This document shows, in pieces, positions 1 to 6,126 of a stretch of DNA of 9,624 nucleotides. The notes below the pieces were generated by a model. That model saw only the letters and a list, made by a program, of their open reading frames with translations, searched no databases and was not told the origin of the DNA. The stretch covers positions 1 through 9,624 of the forward strand of contig DBWT01000086.1 in assembly GCA_002309035.1 (NCBI GenBank), in the 5' to 3' direction. Every line of letters begins with the position of its first letter. Positions within the stretch are counted from its first letter, which is position 1. The stretch is from Caryophanales bacterium UBA1231 (GTDB taxonomy: Bacteria > Bacillota_I > Bacilli_A > ML615J-28 > CAG-313). The position numbers and the translations under genes are program-made.

Positions 1-67
1 AAAATCTATCATATATGTCAAGAAAAAGATACTCTTTTTATAAAAAATAATAAACTTTAATAAACAT

Positions 68-130
68 TATTCGTAACGTATCTATCGTTAACGTCTTATA
101 TATTATACTCTTTTTTAAATGTAAAGTCAA
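68..130 (-). promoter_or_regulatory. Strong sigma-A-type promoter with tandem repeats, reading left out of the window
   Basis: On the minus strand the -35 box TTGACT (130-125) is followed by a 17-base spacer and a perfect -10 box TATAAT (107-102), giving a start point near base 95. From there, two near-identical 12-base repeats lie in tandem with starts 15 bases apart: ACGTTAACGATA (94-83) and ACGTTACGAATA (79-68). The first contains the palindrome CGTTAACG. The promoter is downstream of the terminator of the aminopeptidase operon, so it must serve a gene beyond base 1. The repeats sit where a repressor could block initiation or promoter escape. The promoter call is read directly from the boxes; the operator role is inference. 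Confidence 0.65.
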
Positions 131-150
131 AATTAATGCATTAACTAATT

Positions 151-195
151 AAACAAAAAATAAGGAAATGATTAAGTTAAATCATTTCCTTATTT
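151..195 (-). terminator. Intrinsic terminator of the SDR-esterase-GNAT-aminopeptidase operon
   Basis: A perfect 16-bp inverted repeat has arms at 158-173 and 180-195 around a 6-base loop. Read on the minus strand it is followed by a T-rich run (complement of 151-160). It starts 12 bases after the stop codon of the M18 aminopeptidase gene, as expected for a factor-independent terminator. The plus-strand side lacks a good T run, so it acts mainly on leftward transcription. Confidence 0.9.
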
Positions 196-206
196 ATATA
201 TAGAAT

Positions 207-1571
207 TTATTTTTTTAAGAATGCTTTATAAGCAAGATATGCTTCATAAACATCTGCTTTAGAAACAATTTCCATAGGTGCATGCATGTTAAGAACAGGA
301 ATACCAGCATCAACAACATTCATATTATAGTTACCTAAAATATAAGCAATTGTTCCGCCGCCACCTTGATCAACACGACCTAATTCAGCAGTTTGGAAAC
401 AAACATTGTTAGAGTCCATCGCATCGCGAACCCAAGCAAAATATTCTGGATTAGCATCATTAGAACCGCTCTTACCACGTGAACCAGTGAATTTATTGAA
501 AACAATACCTTTACCAAGATATGCTGAGTTCTTCGCTTCATTAACACCAGGGAATAATGGATCAAATCCGGCTGAAACATCACTTGATAACATCTTAGTA
601 TTTTCAAAAGTTTTACGTAGATTTAATAATGATGCTTCTGAACTTAATGCTAATAATCTTAAAATAGCATTTTCAAAGAAAACAGAATGAGCTCCTGTTG
701 CACCAACAGAACCAATCTCTTCTTTATCAACTAAAATACAACATGATGTATATTCTTGTGGTTCACTATCAATAACAGCCATCATTGAAGTATAAGCACA
801 AACACGGTCATCATGACCATATCCAGCAACCATTGAAAAATCTAGTCCATAATCACGAGCTGGTCCAGCTGGAACAACTTCAATTTCAGCAGATAGGAAG
901 TCTTCTTCTTCAAATTGATATTTTTCTTTTAGAATTCTTAGAACATTAGCTTTAACAGCATCTTTTTCTTCACCTTTTAGAGGCATTGAACCAACTGTTA
1001 CATCTAAATCTTCACCTTCAATAACACGAGCTGCTGTTTTTTGAAGTTGATCAGCAGATAAGTGAATTAATAAATCGCCAATACCAACCACTGGATCATT
1101 AGGATCATCACCAATTTGTACATCAATAGTTTGGCCATCCTTTTTGATAACTACGCCATATAAAGCAAGTGGAATAGTAACCCATTGATACTTTTTAATA
1201 CCACCATAATAGTGAGTATCAAGTAAAGCAAAAGATTGTGATTCATATAAAGGATTTTGTTTAACATCTAGTCTAGGTGAATCAATATGAGCACCTAATA
1301 CTCTTAATCCATCTTCAATTGGTTTTGAACCAATATTGAATAGAACAATATTCTTATTTAAATTAGTTAAATAAAGTCTATCACCTGGCTTAACTGCTTT
1401 CACATCTAACAAATTCTTGTAACCAGCTGCTTCAGCAATCTTCACTGCTTCTTTTACGCACAGTCTTTCTGTTTTACATTTACTTAAAAAGCTAATGTAT
1501 TTTTTGTTAAAATTCATAATTTCATTGATTTTTTCTTCACTAGCTTCTTTCCAAACATTTTTTGAATACAT
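207..1571 (-). CDS. M18 family zinc aminopeptidase (aspartyl aminopeptidase-like)
   Basis: This is a cytoplasmic di-zinc metallo-exopeptidase that removes N-terminal residues from peptides; family members often prefer acidic residues. The 454 residues match the usual M18 length. The metal and catalytic motifs are all present in order: GAHIDSPR with zinc ligand His95 and Asp97, YGHDDR at 251-256 (bridging Asp), DKEEIGS at 282-288 with the catalytic Glu pair 284-285, SSDVSAG with Asp331, and NMHAPMEI with His430 near the C-terminus. The glycine-rich VDQGGGGT stretch (400-407) is also typical. The start is secure because an AGGAGG-type ribosome binding site lies 8 bases upstream, inside the last codons of the GNAT gene. 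It is the last gene of its operon, 2 bases after the GNAT stop. No key residue is missing. Exact peptide preference cannot be read from sequence. Confidence 0.95.
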   Translation of the reverse strand: MYSKNVWKEASEEKINEIMNFNKKYISFLSKCKTERLCVKEAVKIAEAAGYKNLLDVKAVKPGDRLYLTNLNKNIVLFNIGSKPIEDGLRVLGAHIDSPRLDVKQNPLYESQSFALLDTHYYGGIKKYQWVTIPLALYGVVIKKDGQTIDVQIGDDPNDPVVGIGDLLIHLSADQLQKTAARVIEGEDLDVTVGSMPLKGEEKDAVKANVLRILKEKYQFEEEDFLSAEIEVVPAGPARDYGLDFSMVAGYGHDDRVCAYTSMMAVIDSEPQEYTSCCILVDKEEIGSVGATGAHSVFFENAILRLLALSSEASLLNLRKTFENTKMLSSDVSAGFDPLFPGVNEAKNSAYLGKGIVFNKFTGSRGKSGSNDANPEYFAWVRDAMDSNNVCFQTAELGRVDQGGGGTIAYILGNYNMNVVDAGIPVLNMHAPMEIVSKADVYEAYLAYKAFLKK

Positions 1572-1573
1572 AA

Positions 1574-2050
1574 TTAGTCCTCCTTATTAATTTTGAATTC
1601 GTATGTTCTTTTTAATTCATTCATGCCCATCTTTTCATAAAAACATAAAGCATTGATGTTCTTTGAATAAACATTCAATAATATACTATCACATTTATTT
1701 TTAATTGCATAATCTTTTGCATAATTAAATAATTTATCACCTATACCTTGATGGCGATATTGATAATCAACACAAAGATCATCGATAAATAAAAATCTTC
1801 TCGTCTTTTGATTATTTGTTTCTTTTTCATCTTGAATTAAGCAAAATAAATGACCTACAACTTTATCATCTAAACAAAAGACAAATATTTTAATGATTTC
1901 TTCTTTAATTATTTTTTCTAGTTCATCTTTAGAATACTTTACCGAATTTTCTTTAAATAAATGAGGTAAAGCATCATAGTGAACATCTAATACTTGATGT
2001 AATAGATTAATAATATCATCAAGATCTCGTAATTCAGCTTCTCTAATCAT
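1574..2050 (-). CDS. GNAT family N-acetyltransferase
   Basis: This 158-residue protein is a stand-alone Gcn5-related acetyltransferase that moves an acetyl group from acetyl-CoA to an amine. The fold markers are clear: an N-terminal strand and helix with AELRDLDDI (5-13), the central strands FIDDLCVDYQYR (88-99), the acetyl-CoA pyrophosphate loop R99-H-Q-G-I-G104, the following helix, and the C-terminal NINALCFYEKMGM (131-143) that closes the domain. The substrate is unknown; a small metabolite, peptide or protein N-terminus are all possible. Its ATG overlaps the esterase stop by 8 bases (ATGATTAG), which suggests translational coupling. The site upstream is only a weak purine run (AAGAAG). 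Its own last codons carry the ribosome binding site for the aminopeptidase. Confidence 0.9.
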   Translation of the reverse strand: MIREAELRDLDDIINLLHQVLDVHYDALPHLFKENSVKYSKDELEKIIKEEIIKIFVFCLDDKVVGHLFCLIQDEKETNNQKTRRFLFIDDLCVDYQYRHQGIGDKLFNYAKDYAIKNKCDSILLNVYSKNINALCFYEKMGMNELKRTYEFKINKED

Positions 2051-2942
2051 CTAAAATCACTTCTTCTTTATTTAAAATCGCATCAGCAAACAATTCACCA
2101 AGTTTTAATTCTGAAAGTGCATCATAATGAGCAAGGTCAGGTGAATTAGTTGGTTCTTGGTCGTAAGTTAAACCTGCGCCAATTGTATCAATCAAAATAT
2201 TAAATGGTGATAGACTAGCAAATTGTTCCTTAGCTTCATTTATTTCTTGATATTTCGTCCAAAAAATACTGTCTGAAATAAATGCATCAATAAAATATAG
2301 ACCATATTTTGTATAAGGTGCTAATTCAGCTCTTAAGCCTTCAACAAATGATGATAATTCATCAAAATATCTCGTTTCTAAACCATCAAAACAATCGCTC
2401 TCACCTTGCATAAAGCAAATATCAGTAACAATCGGATGATAATTCAAATCTTCTAAGCGTTTGATTGAATCTTTAAAGAAATTTAGAAAGCCATCATACA
2501 ATTGACCATTACCATCAGCATGATGATACCAAAGTGTTCCTAGTGCCGTACCACCCCATGTATACTTGATAATCGCAATCTTTCGATTCAAACTCTTATT
2601 GAAAATCTTAGCCATGCCAAGTTCTGGCCCAAAATAATCAGTATTAGTACCATAACCCATCGTCACTTTCACAAATTTATTGCTGATATTTTGTCCATCA
2701 ACACTATAATCGATAAAAACATTGTTCAAACCTTTTTTCAATAGATTATATTCTTCATCATCTAGTTGATCTAAATAGCTAACACGTGAACAGCCAGAAG
2801 CATTAGATTGACCAAGCAAAATAATGACTTCGATATCTTCACCATTTCCCTTTGGCATCTTTTCACCTTGCTTAAAACAACCAAATAACGAGAACATTAA
2901 TGATAAAATAACAACACTTAAAAAGATTTTAATGACTTTCAT
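2043..2942 (-). CDS. Lipoprotein SASA-type carbohydrate (sialate O-) acetylesterase
   Basis: This is a predicted surface-anchored SGNH-like esterase of the SASA domain family (sialate O-acetylesterases and acetylxylan esterases), which remove O-acetyl groups from sugars. Numbering is from the chosen start (299 residues). A lipoprotein signal peptide covers residues 1-22, with a positive start, a hydrophobic core and lipobox L-F-G-Cys22. The domain follows: LGQSNASG with nucleophile Ser46, GPELGMA (105-111), TWGGTALG (128-135), MQGESD (178-183), and the catalytic pair Asp269 and His272 in PDLAH. A longer frame begins 15 bases earlier at 2957, but AGGAG (2954-2950) is 7 bases before the ATG at 2942 and lies inside that extension, so 2942 is preferred. 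It overlaps the SDR gene by 14 bases. The actual ester (sialic acid, xylan, peptidoglycan or another glycan) is not determinable. Confidence 0.87.
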   Translation of the reverse strand: MKVIKIFLSVVILSLMFSLFGCFKQGEKMPKGNGEDIEVIILLGQSNASGCSRVSYLDQLDDEEYNLLKKGLNNVFIDYSVDGQNISNKFVKVTMGYGTNTDYFGPELGMAKIFNKSLNRKIAIIKYTWGGTALGTLWYHHADGNGQLYDGFLNFFKDSIKRLEDLNYHPIVTDICFMQGESDCFDGLETRYFDELSSFVEGLRAELAPYTKYGLYFIDAFISDSIFWTKYQEINEAKEQFASLSPFNILIDTIGAGLTYDQEPTNSPDLAHYDALSELKLGELFADAILNKEEVILDD

Positions 2943-3765
2943 GTTCAATCTCCTCATATATTTTTACCGCAGTCTTATGCATAAAATTGATATCTTCTTC
3001 TTTGACATCTTTAATCTTTCTTATTTTAGGTCCACCCCATAAATTAAAAACCTTAGGGCATACCCATTCTAAATAATGTAGTTCATCATCGAGTTTTCCA
3101 ATTAATACTTTTGATGCTTTTTTAGCTGATGGAAACAATATCTTAATACCCAACGTGATAAACCAATTAATTAAACGATGATAATGATTAGTAATATTAG
3201 TATAGACAATTCCTGGATGTGAAATAACTAATCTTGAATCATTTTCCATCTCTTTATAAACAGAAAACATTAAAAAACGTTTAGAATTACCATAAATCCT
3301 ATTTATCTTTGTGTGATGAGAATAATCGATATCTTCATCAATTCTTTCAGCAAATTTATAAGCGATACTTCCAATAACTAAAAACTTCTCAATTGATTGA
3401 ATTTTCTTTAATCTTTTAAGCATATAGAATTGCGTAATAAAATTTACTTGAAAAATATTATTATAGCCTAATTCAAGCTGTTTGATTGGTACATTATAGA
3501 TAGCAGCATTTAAAACAACGATATCAACATGTGTGTTTTCAAGATATTCACATGCCTTTTTAACATCATCAATACTTGTTAAATCCATTTGAAAAAAGCG
3601 AATATTAATATTATCATTAATTGCTTTTAATTCTTGAATTTGTTTATCTGTTTTTTCTTTATTACGATTTAAAAGAATTAAATCATAACCTTTCTCAACA
3701 AATCTTTTGGCCATTTCTGAACCTAAGCCACCAGTTGAGCCAGTTATCACAACGACTTTATTCAT
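2929..3765 (-). CDS. Short-chain dehydrogenase/reductase (SDR), NAD(P)-dependent
   Basis: This 278-residue classical-type SDR oxidoreductase has a Rossmann fold. The cofactor loop is TGSTGGLG (8-15). An Arg at 34 after the second strand suggests a preference for NADP(H). Asp61-Leu is the usual adenine contact, and NAA (86-88) is the form of the NNAG motif seen here. The catalytic set is Asn108, Ser133, Tyr158 and Lys162 (YGNSK), followed by PGIVYT (184-189). A C-terminal extension after 215 resembles retinol-dehydrogenase/WWOX-like SDRs, so a lipid or hydrophobic substrate is possible but unproven. It is the first gene of the four-gene minus-strand operon, with AAGGA 7 bases before the ATG. 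A TATAAT at 3785-3780 lies very close upstream, and its -35 would be poor, so its promoter is not firmly placed. Confidence 0.9.
   Translation of the reverse strand: MNKVVVITGSTGGLGSEMAKRFVEKGYDLILLNRNKEKTDKQIQELKAINDNINIRFFQMDLTSIDDVKKACEYLENTHVDIVVLNAAIYNVPIKQLELGYNNIFQVNFITQFYMLKRLKKIQSIEKFLVIGSIAYKFAERIDEDIDYSHHTKINRIYGNSKRFLMFSVYKEMENDSRLVISHPGIVYTNITNHYHRLINWFITLGIKILFPSAKKASKVLIGKLDDELHYLEWVCPKVFNLWGGPKIRKIKDVKEEDINFMHKTAVKIYEEIEHESH
2950..2954 (-). promoter_or_regulatory. Ribosome binding site that sets the esterase start
   Basis: AGGAG on the minus strand lies 7 bases before the ATG at 2942-2940 and within the last codons of the SDR gene. It rules against the in-frame ATG at 2957, which would place the site inside the coding region and add MRRLN in front of an otherwise standard lipoprotein signal. 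Confidence 0.8.
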
Positions 3766-3802
3766 AATATTATCCTTATATTATATATTTATGATTATTT
3801 AT

Positions 3803-3831
3803 TTGAAAAATACGACCTTTTTTGTTAAAAT
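3803..3831 (+). promoter_or_regulatory. Sigma-A promoter of the metallo-hydrolase gene
   Basis: TTGAAA (3803-3808), a 17-base spacer and TAAAAT (3826-3831) form a good housekeeping promoter. The predicted start, near 3838, leaves a very short leader with AGAGGT (3841-3846) just before the ATG at 3852. The 86-base gap is shared with the divergent SDR operon, whose own promoter must overlap this region. The best leftward -10 is TATAAT at 3785-3780. Confidence 0.7.
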
Positions 3832-3851
3832 TGAAACAATAGAGGTAATAT

Positions 3852-4655
3852 ATGGAATATTCAGTTATTAAATTCAATGATAATCTTTATCATTTCCGTG
3901 ATCCATTAGGTGTTTGCTTTTCAATCATTAAAGGTTCAAAAAAAGCAATCGTAGTAGATACGGGCTATGGAATATTTGATGTCAAAAAAACAGTTGAAGA
4001 ATACATCACAACACCTTATATTGTCATCAATACCCATGGTCATATGGACCATACAGCCGGAAACTTTCGCTTTGACAAAGTATACGTTCCAAGCAAAGAT
4101 TATGACTTATTTATCGAACATAATTCAATCAAGAGACGGACAAAAAACATTCAAGAAGCTCTGCTCCGAGATTTATTACCGGATGGTTTCGATAAAGATG
4201 AATACATCAATCAACCAACCAATAATTCTTTTCCTATCGACTGTGGTCAAACAATTGATTTAGGTAATCTTCACGTTGAAATCATTCCGATGGAAGGTCA
4301 CACCAAAGGTTCTATTGGTCTTTTAATCAAAGAACTCAAGATATTATTAACTGGGGATGCGGCAATCCATGCTATATGGATGTTTTTGAAAGAATCAACA
4401 GATCGAAACACCTATATTAACATGCTAAAGCGCGTTAAACAACTCGATTTTGACTACTTTGTGACAGGCCACTTAATGGAAATGTATCCTAAAAAGTATT
4501 TTGATTATTATATTGAAGTTGCTAAAAATGCTACTCCATCTAATTCGAAACCAACATCATATGGTGATTTTGGCGACAAAAACACTTTTGAATATGTCGA
4601 ATTTCATGAAGGAGTAAGATTTGCTTTTTGTTATCAAGAACCAAAGGAATATTAG
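3852..4655 (+). CDS. MBL-fold (metallo-beta-lactamase superfamily) hydrolase
   Basis: This 267-residue cytoplasmic enzyme has the full two-metal site of the superfamily. H62-G-H64-M-D66-H67 lies in VINTHGHMDHTAGN, followed by His150 in MEGHTKGS, the bridging Asp169 in LLTGDAA and His207 in VTGHLME. No signal peptide is visible, so secreted beta-lactamase activity is unlikely; glyoxalase-II-like, phosphodiesterase or lactonase-type activity fits better, but the substrate is not readable. It is monocistronic, the only plus-strand gene, with its own promoter, a clear ribosome binding site (AGAGGT) and a terminator. Its codons end in C noticeably more often than those of the neighbouring aminopeptidase and methyltransferase genes (for example ACC, GAC, GCC, TAC and CGC around 4021-4110), which hints at a different origin. 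Confidence 0.9.
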   Translation: MEYSVIKFNDNLYHFRDPLGVCFSIIKGSKKAIVVDTGYGIFDVKKTVEEYITTPYIVINTHGHMDHTAGNFRFDKVYVPSKDYDLFIEHNSIKRRTKNIQEALLRDLLPDGFDKDEYINQPTNNSFPIDCGQTIDLGNLHVEIIPMEGHTKGSIGLLIKELKILLTGDAAIHAIWMFLKESTDRNTYINMLKRVKQLDFDYFVTGHLMEMYPKKYFDYYIEVAKNATPSNSKPTSYGDFGDKNTFEYVEFHEGVRFAFCYQEPKEY

Positions 4656-4680
4656 AAGAATCAGTTCTTCTAATATTTTT
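4648..4680 (+). terminator. Terminator between convergent genes
   Basis: A perfect 13-bp stem (4648-4660 with 4665-4677) closes a TCAG loop. A run of T follows on the plus strand, so it terminates the metallo-hydrolase gene. That gene's TAG stop (4653-4655) is inside the left arm. The methyltransferase stop (4679-4681) is directly on the other side. The minus-strand tail has only a weak T content, so termination of the leftward gene here is plausible but less certain. Confidence 0.85.
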
Positions 4681-6046
4681 ATTTATGTAATAGACAAACA
4701 ACGGTCTCAACATCTGCTGTTTGTGGGAACATATCAAGTGGTTGAATTGACATAATAACATAATTACTCATCAAGTGAGTACAGTTTTTTGCAAGCGTAG
4801 CAGGATTACAAGAAACATAAATAATCTTTTGAACTGGATTATCTTGTAAATATTTAATAACATTTAAGTCTAGTCCTGATCTTGGTGGATCAACAATCAC
4901 AACATCAGGAGTCCAGCCTTTTGCTTTAAAAGTATGTAGATGTGGAAGTAAATTACCAAAATAAAAGTCAACATTATTAGCTTTATTTTCTAAAGCATTT
5001 TCTTTAGCATTTTCAATGGCTTGTTTATTAGTATCAATGCCTTTAACACTTTTAACATATTTGCTAACATATAAACCAATTGTTCCAACACCACAATATG
5101 CATCTAAGACATTTTCATGACCTTTAAACTTACTTACACTAACAACATAATCATATAATTTCTTTGTTTGTTCAAGGTTTAGTTGGAAAAATGATGCAGG
5201 TAAAATATTAAAGCGATAATCACCAATAGCTTCTTTGATATTATCTTGACCAATAATTTTAATTGTTTTAGTATTAAGTGTTTCTAAGCCATCAGGATCA
5301 CTATTAATTGAATAGAAAACACTATTAACATTTTCTAAATCGATTAACTCACCAGCAATCTTAATTGTTCTTTTATCTTCCTTATATAATATAAGCGTTA
5401 CTTGAATTTCTTTTGTAAGCTTTGAACTTCTGACAACGATATTTCTTAGAACACCTTCTTTTGTTCTTGGATTATAAGCAATAATCTGTGCTTTAGAAAG
5501 GACTTGACAGATTTGTTGAACACACTTTCTAATATCTTCTCTTTCAATAAGGCAATCATCAATATAAACTAATGAATTAGCATTTTCTTCATATAAGCCA
5601 GTGACGATTTTTTCACCATCGTATCTAACTGGAAGTTTTGTTTTATTACGATAGTGCCATGGATTTTCCATACCGATAACATCTTTAAAAATGACAGGAT
5701 TTAAATCCTTTGGATAATATCTTTTAAATGCTTCTTCAACTAAGAATTTCTTGATTTTTAAAGAATAATCATAGTTGATATGTTGTAATTGGCATCCACC
5801 ACAACGTCCATAGTATTTACATAATGGAGTAGTTCTTAATTCAGCATTACTTTTTTTAATTTTAACAAGTTCTGCTTTTGCATACTTATCGTATACTTCT
5901 TTTACTCTGACAGTAACTTCTTCACCAGGTATAACGCCATTTACAAAAATAGCTAATCTTTTATAATAGCCAATTCCTTCACCGTTAATTCCTATACGTT
6001 TAATTGTTATTAATAATTCTTGATTTTTTGTTAAATTGTTTGCCAT
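4679..6046 (-). CDS. rlmCD: 23S rRNA (uracil-5-)-methyltransferase, RlmD/RlmCD (RumA) family
   Basis: This SAM-dependent enzyme makes 5-methyluridine in 23S rRNA. In Bacillus subtilis a single RlmCD modifies both U747 and U1939 (E. coli numbering), and the same dual role is inferred here. The 455 residues show a TRAM RNA-binding domain at about 8-65 and the iron-sulfur cysteines C76, C82, C85 (C-x5-C-x2-C) plus C165. The SAM loop DAYCGVGTIGLY (315-326) follows, then IVDPPRSGLD (384-393), the catalytic Cys413 in YVSCNPATLA, and the closing DMFPQTADVE (438-447), whose Glu is the family's general base. The conserved NPWHYRNK (128-135) is also present. GAAGG sits about 8 bases before the ATG. The gene stands alone with its own promoter. 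The family is certain; the choice between single-site and dual-site specificity is inference. Confidence 0.93.
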   Translation of the reverse strand: MANNLTKNQELLITIKRIGINGEGIGYYKRLAIFVNGVIPGEEVTVRVKEVYDKYAKAELVKIKKSNAELRTTPLCKYYGRCGGCQLQHINYDYSLKIKKFLVEEAFKRYYPKDLNPVIFKDVIGMENPWHYRNKTKLPVRYDGEKIVTGLYEENANSLVYIDDCLIEREDIRKCVQQICQVLSKAQIIAYNPRTKEGVLRNIVVRSSKLTKEIQVTLILYKEDKRTIKIAGELIDLENVNSVFYSINSDPDGLETLNTKTIKIIGQDNIKEAIGDYRFNILPASFFQLNLEQTKKLYDYVVSVSKFKGHENVLDAYCGVGTIGLYVSKYVKSVKGIDTNKQAIENAKENALENKANNVDFYFGNLLPHLHTFKAKGWTPDVVIVDPPRSGLDLNVIKYLQDNPVQKIIYVSCNPATLAKNCTHLMSNYVIMSIQPLDMFPQTADVETVVCLLHK

Positions 6047-6078
6047 ATTGTACCTTCAAGAGAACATAAATTTAATTA

Positions 6079-6087
6079 ATTATATCA
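6079..6087 (-). promoter_or_regulatory. Extended -10 promoter of the rRNA methyltransferase gene
   Basis: The minus strand reads TGATATAAT, an extended -10 (TGnTATAAT). The position 17 bases upstream falls in the preceding terminator stem and does not resemble a -35 box, which an extended -10 can tolerate. The predicted start near 6072 gives a leader of about 26 bases carrying GAAGG before the ATG at 6046. Confidence 0.65.
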
Positions 6088-6093
6088 TATAAT

Positions 6094-6126
6094 AAAAAAA
6101 AGTATGGATAAATTGCTATCCATACT
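6094..6126 (-). terminator. Intrinsic terminator of the nagA-ABC transporter operon
   Basis: A perfect 10-bp stem (6101-6110 with 6117-6126) around a 6-base loop is followed on the minus strand by eight T residues (complement of 6094-6101). The permease TAG stop (6127-6125) runs into the first arm. This separates the ABC operon from the methyltransferase gene immediately downstream. Confidence 0.92.

Noticed and set aside
1..22. TTGACA (22-17) and ATG (12-10) on the minus strand at the left edge
   Set aside because: The -35-like box would need a -10 outside the window, and the ATG has no ribosome binding site. Neither can be judged from the 22 bases available.
23..39. Small A/T hairpin, 7-bp stem with 3-base loop, in the leader of the leftward transcript
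   Set aside because: The stem has a single G-C pair and is too weak to call as an attenuator or terminator.
406..690. Plus-strand open frame of 94 codons opposite the aminopeptidase gene
   Set aside because: It lies wholly antisense to a gene with complete M18 motifs, has no ribosome binding site or recognisable domain, and is a by-product of the opposite frame.
207..2050. Possible UGA-to-Trp recoding as in Mycoplasma
   Set aside because: All tryptophans are TGG and all genes are full length without reading through any TGA, so recoding is not supported.
3852..4655. Antibiotic-resistance beta-lactamase
   Set aside because: The metal motif is that of the wide MBL superfamily; there is no signal peptide and the spacing and length fit general MBL-fold hydrolases.
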